Under the pieces are notes generated by a model. That model had not been told where the DNA came from. It saw nothing but the letters and a program-made list of their open reading frames with translations, and made no database searches. Made by a program: the position numbers and the translations under genes. From a virus: a DNA stretch of 64,000 bases. Positions 1 to 8,119 of this stretch are shown one piece after another. Within the stretch, counting starts at the first letter, position 1, and every line of letters begins with the position of its first letter. The stretch is from the IMG/VR virus record IMGVR_UViG_3300020536_000396, positions 1-64,000 of that record; one strand, 5' to 3'.

Positions 1-217
1 TGGTCTTGGAGGAGGTGGAGGAGGAAGTTACTTTGGTCCAGGACTAACTAATGGTAGAACAGGAAATGGTGGAAACGGTGTTGTAATTATAGCCTATTCT
101 GGATTGGCAGCTACAAATGTCTATGGAGCAAATTTAGTTTATACTTTAGATACAACAACGAGGGGTGGATTTAATGTTTATAAATTTACTGCCGGTATTG
201 GAACAATTACTTTTTAA
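1..217 (+). CDS. Glycine-rich fibre-like protein, C-terminal part only
   Basis: An open frame runs in from before the window (codons from base 2) and stops with TAA at 215-217. It gives about 71 residues. The first part is a glycine-rich run (GLGGGGG followed by a G/N-rich stretch), and the end is a small beta-rich tail with VVIIAYSG and a final GIGTITF. Glycine-rich C-terminal domains of this kind are common at the tips of phage tail fibres and adhesins. The following genes are also fibre-like, which supports the assignment. Start, full length and function cannot be judged from here. Confidence 0.6.
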   Translation, partial: GLGGGGGGSYFGPGLTNGRTGNGGNGVVIIAYSGLAATNVYGANLVYTLDTTTRGGFNVYKFTAGIGTITF

Positions 218-221
218 TTGA

Positions 222-229
222 AATAAATA
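222..229 (+). promoter_or_regulatory. Candidate late promoter octamer AATAAATA
   Basis: AATAAATA lies 25 bases upstream of the next start codon, in the short gap between two fibre genes. It is one mismatch from the T4 late consensus TATAAATA, and a gp55-type late sigma is encoded at 33056-33595. In AT-rich DNA this octamer also occurs by chance. Confidence 0.45.
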
Positions 230-253
230 TACGATCAGTTTTAGAGAAAAATA

Positions 254-730
254 ATGTCACTAAATTTCCCATCAAATCCAACGGCCAACGATATCTATTC
301 CATAAGTGGAAAAAGCTGGGTCTATAACGGCTATGGATGGGAATTACAAGGTGTTACTTCTGTCGAATCGGTTGCAGTTTCAACCTTTAATGGTACCGGT
401 ACAGGATCACAAGATACTTTCAATTTAGGTTTTAATCCTATATCAGCGCCATCTTTGTTTGTTACAATTGATGGTGTTGTTCAGCCCGAGTCTACTTACA
501 CGGTAAACACTTCGGCAAACACAATAACTTTTTCTACGAGCCCAGGATTAAATGAATCTGTTAGGGTTATGACTTTTTTTGCTAGAGTTAACCCTTATAA
601 CTTAGGAGACGGAACAATAACATTATCTAAATTTGATCCAGAGGTAAATGTTTATATACAAAATTATGTCAACACTCAAGTATCCGCAGCCGAAAGTTCT
701 GCTCTTGCCCTTGCTATTGCTTTAGGATAA
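254..730 (+). CDS. Small tail fibre or appendage protein
   Basis: 158 residues. The N-terminus (NFPSNPTANDIY, then a W-x-YNGYGWE motif near residues 22-29) matches the short beta-hairpin module found at the start of many phage fibre and structural proteins. The middle (residues 45-105) is rich in T/S/N/G with a repeated beta pattern (FNLGFNPISAPSLFVTIDG). The C-terminus is an alanine-rich helix. There is no signal peptide and no enzyme motif. It sits between a glycine-rich fibre end and another fibre-like gene, with only a few bases between genes, so it is probably a late virion component. The exact position in the particle is unknown. Confidence 0.6.
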   Translation: MSLNFPSNPTANDIYSISGKSWVYNGYGWELQGVTSVESVAVSTFNGTGTGSQDTFNLGFNPISAPSLFVTIDGVVQPESTYTVNTSANTITFSTSPGLNESVRVMTFFARVNPYNLGDGTITLSKFDPEVNVYIQNYVNTQVSAAESSALALAIALG

Positions 731-733
731 AAA

Positions 734-1588
734 ATGACTACACAAAGAGTCGGCACAAATCGAATTGCTAATAATTCTATAACCACAGAAAAGTTATGGG
801 CTGAAATACCGAACAGAATAAATGCAGCCTTTGACGCTGCAAATAATGCTACAGACACGTATGTAAGAAATCATGCTAACGCCGCCTTTGATGCAGCGAA
901 TACGAAGTTACCTTTATCTGGAGGCACCGTAACAGGTGATTTAAGTGTTTCTGGCAACTTAACGGTAACAGGAAACACTTTCACTTTAAATGTAGGAACT
1001 CTTGTATCAAATGATAGTGTGATTCTATTAGCGGCTGGTAATTACACAACAGACCTTTTGGATATTGGTGTCATTGCACATTATAATGCTGGCACCAATG
1101 CTCATACTGGATTTGTTCGAGATCATATAACAAAAGAATGGTATTTGTTTAAAGAATACGTTCCAGAAATTGGAGCCAATAATAATATTAATACAAATGA
1201 TCCCTCTTTCAGATTAGATACGCTAAATGCAAATGTAAAATCAAATACTATTTCCTCAAATACTGTTACATTTAGAACTGAATACGATAATGGTAATTCT
1301 GGAACAGCAATAACAATTAATTTTGGTGTCAATCAAAAACAAAAGCTTACACTCAATGCAAACACTACTTTGACCTTTACTGCTCCTCCAGGTGTAGGTA
1401 ACTTTTTACTAAAGATCGTTCAAGATGGAACAGGAGGAAGATTAATTACTTGGCCAAATACAATTAGATGGACTTTAAATGCTAGGCCTATTTTAACGTC
1501 TAATGCAAACGCTATTGACATAGTATCATTCTACTATGACGGAACAAACTATTTTGGTGTAACTAGTTTTAATTTTGCGGCACCATAA
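734..1588 (+). CDS. Tail fibre-like protein
   Basis: 284 residues, starting 3 bases after the previous stop. Residues 30-60 hold two near-repeats of an (I/H)NAAFDAANNA-type helical heptad. These are followed by the hallmark fibre motif LPLSGGTVTGDLSVSGNLTV (around residues 55-80), seen in many trimeric phage fibres as a repeat in the shaft. The C-terminal part is beta-rich and ends with YYDGTNYFGVTSFNFA, a typical receptor-side end for marine phage structural proteins. It is likely a trimeric fibre or baseplate appendage. No chaperone or cleavage domain is visible. Confidence 0.65.
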   Translation: MTTQRVGTNRIANNSITTEKLWAEIPNRINAAFDAANNATDTYVRNHANAAFDAANTKLPLSGGTVTGDLSVSGNLTVTGNTFTLNVGTLVSNDSVILLAAGNYTTDLLDIGVIAHYNAGTNAHTGFVRDHITKEWYLFKEYVPEIGANNNINTNDPSFRLDTLNANVKSNTISSNTVTFRTEYDNGNSGTAITINFGVNQKQKLTLNANTTLTFTAPPGVGNFLLKIVQDGTGGRLITWPNTIRWTLNARPILTSNANAIDIVSFYYDGTNYFGVTSFNFAAP

Positions 1589-2094
1589 TGTCAATTGTTG
1601 CTACACCATATACGTACACCACCAACGATGTACAAACTGAGAGTTGGGTATATAACTTTGCTGTTGGATCACTAACAAGAACAAATACTGCAACTGTAGA
1701 TACTGATATAAGAACAACAATAAATGTATTTAATAATGGCTTAGCAAATATCAATATCTCATCAGTAACAACAATAACAAGATCAGGAACAGATCCTGGT
1801 GCTTTCACCTACACAGCGGCCCCCGTTTTAAGATTTAATTCTGGAGGTGTAGATTTTACTTACTACTCCACATCTGGTTCTGTAAGTGTTGGAGGAAATG
1901 CTACTGGAACAGTTTCATTTCTTTCGACATTTAATATACTTTTGCCTGGTAATTTTTTGAATAAATTATGGACATCAAATCACTCTGTCACAGTAACAGA
2001 AACCAATACAGCTAGAGTTGATTCTGGGTTTTTGGTTAGTCCCGGTTTTCTAATACCATCTCACACTTCTACATTTTTTGGATCTAATTTTTAA
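1588..2094 (+). CDS. Putative virion protein with Ig-like/ASH-type beta domain
   Basis: 168 residues, translationally coupled to the preceding gene by a TAATG overlap. The sequence is almost entirely beta-forming and T/S/N-rich. Residues 35-110 (an NTATVDTDIRT strand, a D/N-rich turn, then VFNNGLANINISSV, SGTDPGAFTYT and VSVGGNATGTVSF) look like the seven-stranded Ig-like folds of ASH/DUF1573 domains, in which NGLANI resembles the N(x)G-x-x-x-L strand. No enzymatic residues are seen. The fold call rests on pattern only. Context at the end of a fibre block suggests a decorating or appendage role. Confidence 0.45.
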   Translation: MSIVATPYTYTTNDVQTESWVYNFAVGSLTRTNTATVDTDIRTTINVFNNGLANINISSVTTITRSGTDPGAFTYTAAPVLRFNSGGVDFTYYSTSGSVSVGGNATGTVSFLSTFNILLPGNFLNKLWTSNHSVTVTETNTARVDSGFLVSPGFLIPSHTSTFFGSNF

Positions 2095-3125
2095 TGAGTT
2101 ATAGTGACAAGATTTTCATCTTTTATAATAAAAAAACTCTAGACATAATTTTCATACAAGAACCTTTAGGAACTAATCTGACACCAGAAAAGTTTCTGGA
2201 AGAAAGATATGCTATTGAAAGTAAATGTAGAGGTTTTCCTTTTGAAGATTTTGGCGTAATTATTGGTGACAGAGAAAACTATCAAAAATTTTTAAAAGAT
2301 ATTAATTCTTATTTTTTAAGAATTGACAGTGAAAAGAATGAAGTTGAATATGTTTTAAAAAAAAGAGACATTCTAAATCCAACTTACAATAGTCAAGATA
2401 TAAAAAGACTATTTACTCCAGAACAAGTTGGAGAAATGTACCATGATGATTATGTAAATTTTAATTTAAAGAATTTCCTAAAAACAAATTACGCTGAGGC
2501 TGCATTTTTACCTTTAAATGAAATCAACATAAGCCTTCATATGTTGAATAAGAACTGGAAATATTTTTATAGTGACCAGTTTCTTTCCGATTCTCATGAG
2601 GATAAAAGAATTTTAGGCCAAAATATCTATCAAAATGGAACTTATTGGCCAATTATTTTATCTCCGTTATACGGCCACGATTCAAATCATTCATATGTTT
2701 ATGAAGGCACACATAGAATTATATCTCTGAAGTTAAATCAAAAAGAAGGGCTCATACCACCAGATTATAAAATACTTTGTATAAAATATAAAGAGTGTTA
2801 TGAGGTACTTTTAAACTCCAAAAGATTTATGCCCGTTTCTAACTCTTATAGAGCTAGAACTTTAATAGAAATTCTTTATGGTAATAATGTAATCATTGAT
2901 GAGGAAAAATATAATGCCTGTGTGCAAGATTGTTTGGCAAATAACGGTAAAGTAAAAAACGAATATACTCTAGAGTGGAATGTCAACACAACTGGAGAAA
3001 GTATCTTTGCCTTACAAACTTATCCACATTGGCTCAGAGATTTGATTTATCCAATTACAGATATAGTTAAACCTAGTCCAATATTAAATGATGAAAAACT
3101 TTTTATGGAATGGTTGAATGAATAG
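2094..3125 (+). CDS. ParB-like domain protein of the sugar cassette
   Basis: 343 residues, joined to the previous gene by TAATG. The central region (about residues 180-230) carries ILGQNIYQNGTYWPIIL and then YEGTHRIISLK. The GTHRI box with a preceding request-type strand resembles the G-x-H-R signature of ParB/Srx-fold proteins, which in many biosynthetic clusters act as nucleotide-binding or kinase-like enzymes rather than partition proteins. The gene overlaps the radical SAM gene that follows by 8 bases and so belongs to the same operon. Nothing in the sequence identifies its substrate. A DNA-binding role is possible but less likely in this context. Confidence 0.4.
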   Translation: MSYSDKIFIFYNKKTLDIIFIQEPLGTNLTPEKFLEERYAIESKCRGFPFEDFGVIIGDRENYQKFLKDINSYFLRIDSEKNEVEYVLKKRDILNPTYNSQDIKRLFTPEQVGEMYHDDYVNFNLKNFLKTNYAEAAFLPLNEINISLHMLNKNWKYFYSDQFLSDSHEDKRILGQNIYQNGTYWPIILSPLYGHDSNHSYVYEGTHRIISLKLNQKEGLIPPDYKILCIKYKECYEVLLNSKRFMPVSNSYRARTLIEILYGNNVIIDEEKYNACVQDCLANNGKVKNEYTLEWNVNTTGESIFALQTYPHWLRDLIYPITDIVKPSPILNDEKLFMEWLNE

Positions 3126-4137
3126 TTTAAGGCATATTAGACGAGTTGATATAGAACTACAATCTTTTTGTAATAGAACCTGTGATTGGTGTCCAAACAA
3201 AGAATATCTAAGAGACAAAAGTATTGTTTTAGAAGATGTCTATTACACAAAAATACTTTCCGAATTGAATCAATTTGAATTTGCTTTAGATAGAAAGTTT
3301 CCAATTATTACTACCAATTTGGACATGGTAGAGTTTAACGAAGATTTTTATAGAGATCAACCTACAATATCATTTATGGGATTTCAAGAACCCATGGCTG
3401 ATATTAAGTTATTGAAAAGAAGGGTTCTTGAAGCAAAAGAAACCTTGCCTCCTTACGTTGTTTTAAGTACAAACACAAATGGTGATTATTTCACAAAGAA
3501 AAATCTAGACGGTCTTTTTCTTACCGTTTTAAATGTAATGGATTATGATTGCAAAGGCAAAGACTACTGGATTAAAACTTTAGAAGAAAATGACTGTATG
3601 GTTATTGACGATCCAGGCAAACAATACCAAGGAATATTAGCTATACACAAAAATATTAATTTAATTAAAGTTATGTATGATTGGCCAAAACAAATATTTT
3701 TGGAAAATAGAGGTGGCGTTTTAAGTAAAGAAGAACAATCACTAAAATTCATCAAGTGGAAAAATGATAGTAATAAAAGAATTGTTCCTTGTCCCGAGCC
3801 ATCTTATTATATCAATATTACATTTGATGGTAGTGTTATGCCATGCTGCCATATCCGTTCTGATATACCCATACATAAAGATTATATTTTAGGAAATGTA
3901 AAAGAAAATACACTGAAAGAAATATTGAATTCTCCAAAAGCGATAGAGTTCAGGCAGAGATTAACTGTTGAAAATGGAGATTATCCTGATCCATGTAAAT
4001 ATTGCCAAAAAATAAGGTCGAATGTTTGCACTGGTGCACCTAATGGCTTTAATTACATTGGCAAAAAATACATGGATAATAAAATAAATGAGAATGTGAG
4101 ATTTATAAATGATTTCAGCCCAAGTCAACAGTCTTAA
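3118..4137 (+). CDS. Radical SAM/SPASM-domain protein 1
   Basis: 339 residues. Cys18-x3-Cys22-x2-Cys25 (FCNRTCDWCP) is the radical SAM motif that binds the 4Fe-4S cluster and S-adenosylmethionine. A SPASM-type C-terminal region supplies further cysteines: Cys225 in CPEP, Cys243-Cys244 in PCC, then Cys293-x2-Cys296 and a final Cys, which probably hold auxiliary Fe-S clusters. The LGNVKENTLKEI stretch is typical of SPASM proteins. It overlaps the next radical SAM gene by 29 bases. SPASM enzymes modify peptides or catalyse sugar and cofactor chemistry; next to NeuA/NeuB-like genes a sugar substrate is plausible but not shown. Confidence 0.8.
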   Translation: MNSLRHIRRVDIELQSFCNRTCDWCPNKEYLRDKSIVLEDVYYTKILSELNQFEFALDRKFPIITTNLDMVEFNEDFYRDQPTISFMGFQEPMADIKLLKRRVLEAKETLPPYVVLSTNTNGDYFTKKNLDGLFLTVLNVMDYDCKGKDYWIKTLEENDCMVIDDPGKQYQGILAIHKNINLIKVMYDWPKQIFLENRGGVLSKEEQSLKFIKWKNDSNKRIVPCPEPSYYINITFDGSVMPCCHIRSDIPIHKDYILGNVKENTLKEILNSPKAIEFRQRLTVENGDYPDPCKYCQKIRSNVCTGAPNGFNYIGKKYMDNKINENVRFINDFSPSQQS

Positions 4138-4972
4138 ATTAGTAGAAATAGAAATCTATAACTACTGTAATCGACGTTGCGATTTTTGTCCTAATTCTCT
4201 AGTAACATCAAGGCAAGATAAAAAAAATCCAACAATTATGGATTTTGAGTTGTTCAAAAAAACAATTGATGAATTGGTAGTTTTGAATTACAGTGGTGTA
4301 ATTTCTTTTTCTAGATATAATGAACCACTTGCTTTCGATAAACTAACCAAAAAGTATGTTGATTATGTGAAACAAAGAACAAAAAATAAAGTTGTTGCTA
4401 ATACAAACGGCGACTTTTTGAATAAAAATAGTATTGAAATTTTTGATGAGTTGACAGTCATGGATTACTCTGGTAAGAGTCCTTATTGGTGGCAAAACAG
4501 AATGTCAAAACTGAATTGTAATTACATTCAAGAAAAAAGTAATGATGAGTTTTTATTTTTTAAAACACCGAATAATAAAGATATACTACTTTTTCTAGAC
4601 TTCAAAAAAAACGCCACAGTCGAAGATAGGGGTGGCATAATACAGACTTCGATAGTAAAGTTCAAGAATAATAAAGACAAGAGACAAAGACCCTGTTTTG
4701 AGCCACAGAAGTTTTTAGGTATCGACTATAATGGACATGTTACAATTTGTTGCAATATGAATAGTGAGTTTCATTTGCAACATACAATAGGTAATACCTT
4801 CACCGAATCAATCTCTGATATATTAAGTTCTTCAAAAAGAAAAAAGTATATTGAAATTATGTCATCAGAAAATTTTGAAAACTATCTTGATTCCTGTAAG
4901 TTTTGTCAAAAAGATCCAGGTAGATACACAAGAGATAATCCAGGAATATTTTATAATGGTGAACGCAAATGA
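4109..4972 (+). CDS. Radical SAM/SPASM-domain protein 2
   Basis: 287 residues. Cys20-x3-Cys24-x2-Cys27 (YCNRRCDFCP) is the radical SAM motif. The C-terminal half has CFEPQKFLGIDYNGHV, ICC, a TIGN-type turn and CKFCQK, matching the SPASM pattern of the upstream neighbour. The two proteins are clearly related, also in the NTNGD and MDYSGK segments, so this is a tandem duplication that has diverged strongly. The start at 4109 lies inside the end of the previous gene, and the stop overlaps the NeuA-like gene by 4 bases (ATGA). It probably acts as a partner of, or in succession with, the first enzyme. Confidence 0.8.
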   Translation: MISAQVNSLKLVEIEIYNYCNRRCDFCPNSLVTSRQDKKNPTIMDFELFKKTIDELVVLNYSGVISFSRYNEPLAFDKLTKKYVDYVKQRTKNKVVANTNGDFLNKNSIEIFDELTVMDYSGKSPYWWQNRMSKLNCNYIQEKSNDEFLFFKTPNNKDILLFLDFKKNATVEDRGGIIQTSIVKFKNNKDKRQRPCFEPQKFLGIDYNGHVTICCNMNSEFHLQHTIGNTFTESISDILSSSKRKKYIEIMSSENFENYLDSCKFCQKDPGRYTRDNPGIFYNGERK

Positions 4973-5625
4973 AAAAAATAGGAGTTTTTATTCCGGGCCG
5001 TTTGAAGAGTGAAAGATTGCCAAACAAATTAGTTTTACCTTTAGGCGATTCAAATCTGTGGGATATGGCATGTAAAAAGCTGAATGAATTGCCCGAAGAG
5101 TATAACAAATATGTTCTTTGTTATGATGAAGAATTGATTCACATAGCAAGTAAATATTCAAATCTTCAAATTATTGTGAGAGATAAATCAACAACTGAAG
5201 TTGACGGACCACTCACATACATATTCAAAGAGCTGAAAGATTTATCAGATGAATATCTAATGTTTTTGAATCCTTGTTTAAGTTTTTTAAACTTGGAAAC
5301 AATTGTTAGTTCTCTGCAACAATTTGAAAGTTCCAATTTTGAATACGCCACTAGCGTAAAAGAATATAAAAACTGGCTTTGGAATATGAATAAAGACAGT
5401 TTGACTCCTATTGATTATGAATCTTTATCAACAAAAAGCATTCCTGTTCACTATGAAGCTGCTCACTGTTTTCATATTTTTAATAGAAAAATTTTTTTTA
5501 AAACAGGCAAAATGTTAGATAAAAATTTACAACATATTTTAATATCAAATAACGAAGTCATTGATGTTGATACACATCAAGATTACCTATATGTAAAATG
5601 GAGGTATGAAGTTGTTTTCGAATAA
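4969..5625 (+). CDS. NeuA/KdsB-like cytidylyltransferase
   Basis: 218 residues. The N-terminus IPGRLKSERLPNK (Arg11, Ser14, Arg16, Lys20) matches the R-x-x-S-x-R-x-P-x-K nucleotide-binding loop of acylneuraminate and KDO cytidylyltransferases, which make CMP-activated sugar acids from CTP. The family also has a middle motif near D-G-P, seen here as EVDGPLTYIF around residue 78, and an L-N-P-x-L stretch (FLNPCLSF). The start overlaps the upstream stop as ATGA. With the NeuB-like synthase at 6312 it forms a plausible two-step route to a CMP-nonulosonate. It is short for NeuA (about 230 residues), but the N-terminal core is intact. Confidence 0.7.
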   Translation: MKKIGVFIPGRLKSERLPNKLVLPLGDSNLWDMACKKLNELPEEYNKYVLCYDEELIHIASKYSNLQIIVRDKSTTEVDGPLTYIFKELKDLSDEYLMFLNPCLSFLNLETIVSSLQQFESSNFEYATSVKEYKNWLWNMNKDSLTPIDYESLSTKSIPVHYEAAHCFHIFNRKIFFKTGKMLDKNLQHILISNNEVIDVDTHQDYLYVKWRYEVVFE

Positions 5626-6310
5626 AGATACAGTTTTACCTTTTTATGAAGGTAATCGAATTAACTTTGTAGATAATAATTTTTATGATGTTTTGCCAGA
5701 ATTTTTTAAAGGCGACTCACCTTCTCCTTTTCGAAATATGGGACTGTTATATAAAGATATGATAGAGCCTTATGTCGATGAGATTGTTGACTGTTTAAAT
5801 GATCCTGAAAAAACAGAGGTAAAACAAACTCATAATGGTAATCCTGTTAGAGCTTTATTAAAAGATAAAACAGTAGTAAAATATATTGTTGAATATTTTG
5901 AAAATCTGTTTAATGATAAAGTTAATGAGATTCAAGTAAATCGAAACTTTGTGACAGATGTTCCTAGTTATCTTGATGTGGAAGAATGTAACAAAGATAA
6001 TTATTGGATATCACAATATTGGCATATAGACAACTATCTACACAAAAACTTTTCTGTTGGAATTTATCTAAACGATGTTGAAGATGGTGGCGGTCAGTTT
6101 GAATATTTAAATAATCCAGAATACTATTTTTATAATTCAAAAATAGGTAATTGGAAAACAAGTAGATTTAATTTATTACAACCATCAGAAGATGAGATAA
6201 CAAAAATTTTAGGCCCCAGATGTACAACTTTCTTTTTTATACCAAACTTTATACATCGAGGCACTTTTTCGAGAACAAAACAACGTGACTTTATAAGACT
6301 TTTATTTTGA
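5606..6310 (+). CDS. Fe(II)/2-oxoglutarate oxygenase-like protein
   Basis: 234 residues. His140-x-Asp142 (YWHIDNY) and a distal His217 (FIHRG) with a later Arg make the facial triad and 2OG-binding pattern of PhyH-type oxygenases. GGGQFEYL and FFFIPNFIHRG are typical jelly-roll strands. The start ATG at 5606 overlaps the preceding gene by 20 bases. A GGAGG lies only one base before it, too close to be a normal ribosome binding site, so coupling by re-initiation is likely. The substrate is probably a sugar or lipid intermediate of this cassette; that is inference from the neighbours. Confidence 0.6.
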   Translation: MKLFSNKDTVLPFYEGNRINFVDNNFYDVLPEFFKGDSPSPFRNMGLLYKDMIEPYVDEIVDCLNDPEKTEVKQTHNGNPVRALLKDKTVVKYIVEYFENLFNDKVNEIQVNRNFVTDVPSYLDVEECNKDNYWISQYWHIDNYLHKNFSVGIYLNDVEDGGGQFEYLNNPEYYFYNSKIGNWKTSRFNLLQPSEDEITKILGPRCTTFFFIPNFIHRGTFSRTKQRDFIRLLF

Positions 6311-6311
6311 T

Positions 6312-7142
6312 ATGATAAAATTTATTGCAGAAATTGGAATCAATCACAATGGCAGTTTAGATACTGCCTTAGAACTGATACAAAAATCTAAGGATGCCGG
6401 AGTTGACTGTGTAAAGTTTCAAAAAAGAACTCCTGATATTTGTGTGCCTGAAGAACAGAAATCTAAGTTAAGAGATACTCCTTGGGGTAAGATAACTTAT
6501 CTAGAATACAAAAAGAAAATTGAGTTCGAGAGAAAAGAATATGACTTTATCGATTCGTATTGTAAAAGAATAGGCATACAGTGGACTGCCAGTGTTTGGG
6601 ACATACCTAGCTTTCATTTTATAAACTCGTATAATGTTCCGTACATTAAAATTCCAAGTGCTTGTATAACTGACGATTCACTTTTGGTTGAGATGAATGA
6701 GAATAGTTCAAAACCCATAATGATATCAACAGGAATGAGTACAATTGGCCAAGTAAAAAGGTGTGTATCGATTCTTGATTCTAAAGTTGATTCCATTCTT
6801 CTTTGCAACAGTTCCTATCCTTCAGACTATTCAGAAATAGATTTAAATGCTTTATCATTTTTGAGAGAACAGTTTCCTCATTTGACGGTTGGATACAGTG
6901 GTCATGAAATCGATCTCTTACCTTCGATTTTAGCCTGCGGAGCTGGTGCCAAAATTATAGAAAGGCACGTTACTTTAGATAAAAACATGTGGGGAACCGA
7001 TCATAAATCCAGCTTGGACATCTTACAGTTAAAAGAATTAGTCAGTATTGTTCGACAGTCTGAAGTAATCATGGGTAAAAACTATCTGTTTGTTTATGAG
7101 AAAGAAAAAGAGATGGCAAAGAAACTCAGAAAAGAAACTTAA
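6312..7142 (+). CDS. neuB-like: NeuB-like nonulosonate synthase lacking the SAF domain
   Basis: 276 residues. EIGINHNGS at the N-terminus, VKFQKR, STGMS, GYSGHEIDL with His198, and ERHVTLD with His219 followed by GTDHKSS are the successive motifs of NeuB/SpsE synthases, which condense phosphoenolpyruvate with an amino-hexose to a sialic, legionaminic or pseudaminic-type acid in a metal-dependent TIM barrel. Full NeuB proteins have about 340-350 residues with a C-terminal antifreeze-like (SAF) domain; here the protein ends after the barrel. It closes the first sugar cassette. The missing domain may weaken activity or be supplied elsewhere. Confidence 0.85.
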   Translation: MIKFIAEIGINHNGSLDTALELIQKSKDAGVDCVKFQKRTPDICVPEEQKSKLRDTPWGKITYLEYKKKIEFERKEYDFIDSYCKRIGIQWTASVWDIPSFHFINSYNVPYIKIPSACITDDSLLVEMNENSSKPIMISTGMSTIGQVKRCVSILDSKVDSILLCNSSYPSDYSEIDLNALSFLREQFPHLTVGYSGHEIDLLPSILACGAGAKIIERHVTLDKNMWGTDHKSSLDILQLKELVSIVRQSEVIMGKNYLFVYEKEKEMAKKLRKET

Positions 7143-7147
7143 AATAA

Positions 7148-7155
7148 GATAAATA
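7148..7155 (+). promoter_or_regulatory. Candidate late promoter octamer GATAAATA
   Basis: GATAAATA ends 7 bases before the ATG of the gp13 gene. If the spacing is as in T4, RNA would begin next to the start codon and the message would be nearly leaderless. No ribosome binding site is visible between the octamer and the ATG. Confidence 0.4.
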
Positions 7156-7162
7156 CACCACT

Positions 7163-8116
7163 ATGGCAAAACCTACTAACAGAAAACAGTTCAAAGAATA
7201 CTGCCTACGCCGCATTGGCTGGCCAGTTATTGATATCAACGTCGATGAAGATCAAATAGAAGATCGAATCGATGACGCTTTGTCCTTCTGGAATGACTAT
7301 CATTTTGATGGCACCGAGAAGATGTTTATGAAGCATCGTATTACGGCTGAAGATATTAATCGTCGTTGGATTTATTGTCCAGACGCTGTTTTGTTTGTCA
7401 CCGGTATTTTTCCTTTTGATGAATCGAACTCGTCGATTAATATGTTCGACCTTCGTTATCAACTAAGACTTCATGACTTGTATGATTTTACATCCGTTTC
7501 ATATGTTTCGTATGAAATCACGATGCAACATATTCGCACTTTGAATCTTCTATTCTCTGGTACTCCACAGTTTAGATTTAATCGCCATCAAAATAAAGTA
7601 TTTTTAGATATAGATTGGGATAGAGATGTTGACGTTGGTGATTATGTCATCGTCGAATGTTATCGTAAATTAATTCCAGACACAATCACTTTAACTGGCA
7701 CAATGAGTGCCAATACCACATCGAATACTGTAACTGGAGTAGGAACAATATTCGATCAAGAGATATTGGAGAATGATATCATAGCCATTGGTGGTGAAGA
7801 AGTAACAGTTAAAAAAATTGTTTCTCCAACTGAAATAGAAACAAGAGGTCCTGTTACCTCAAATAAGTCTGGAGTTACCGCTACAAAAGAAGGATATAGT
7901 GATGTTTGGAATGACCGATTCTTAAAGATGTATGCTACTGCCAAGATCAAACAACAATGGGGAAGTAATCTTAAAAAGTTTGGCAACATTCAAATGCCAG
8001 GTGGAGTTGTATTAAATGGTCAACAAATATACGATGAGGCTTCAGCTGAACTAGCAAAAATAGAAGAAGAGATGCAATCTTACAATGTGTTGCCAAACGA
8101 TATGTACATGGGATGA
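7163..8116 (+). CDS. 13: Neck protein gp13
   Basis: 317 residues (T4 gp13: 309). The N-terminal segment FKEYCLRRIGWPVIDINVDEDQIEDRIDDALSFW is the conserved gp13 start. It is first in the block gp13-gp14-gp15-gp16-gp17, the T4 order. gp13 and gp14 form the head-to-tail connector collar after DNA packaging. Residues about 180-245 form a T/S/G-rich beta insert (SANTTSNTVTGVGTIF then a VTVKKIVSP strand), which looks like an added small beta domain. The start lacks a clear Shine-Dalgarno site; see the nearby GATAAATA. Confidence 0.85.
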   Translation: MAKPTNRKQFKEYCLRRIGWPVIDINVDEDQIEDRIDDALSFWNDYHFDGTEKMFMKHRITAEDINRRWIYCPDAVLFVTGIFPFDESNSSINMFDLRYQLRLHDLYDFTSVSYVSYEITMQHIRTLNLLFSGTPQFRFNRHQNKVFLDIDWDRDVDVGDYVIVECYRKLIPDTITLTGTMSANTTSNTVTGVGTIFDQEILENDIIAIGGEEVTVKKIVSPTEIETRGPVTSNKSGVTATKEGYSDVWNDRFLKMYATAKIKQQWGSNLKKFGNIQMPGGVVLNGQQIYDEASAELAKIEEEMQSYNVLPNDMYMG

Positions 8117-8119
8117 TGA

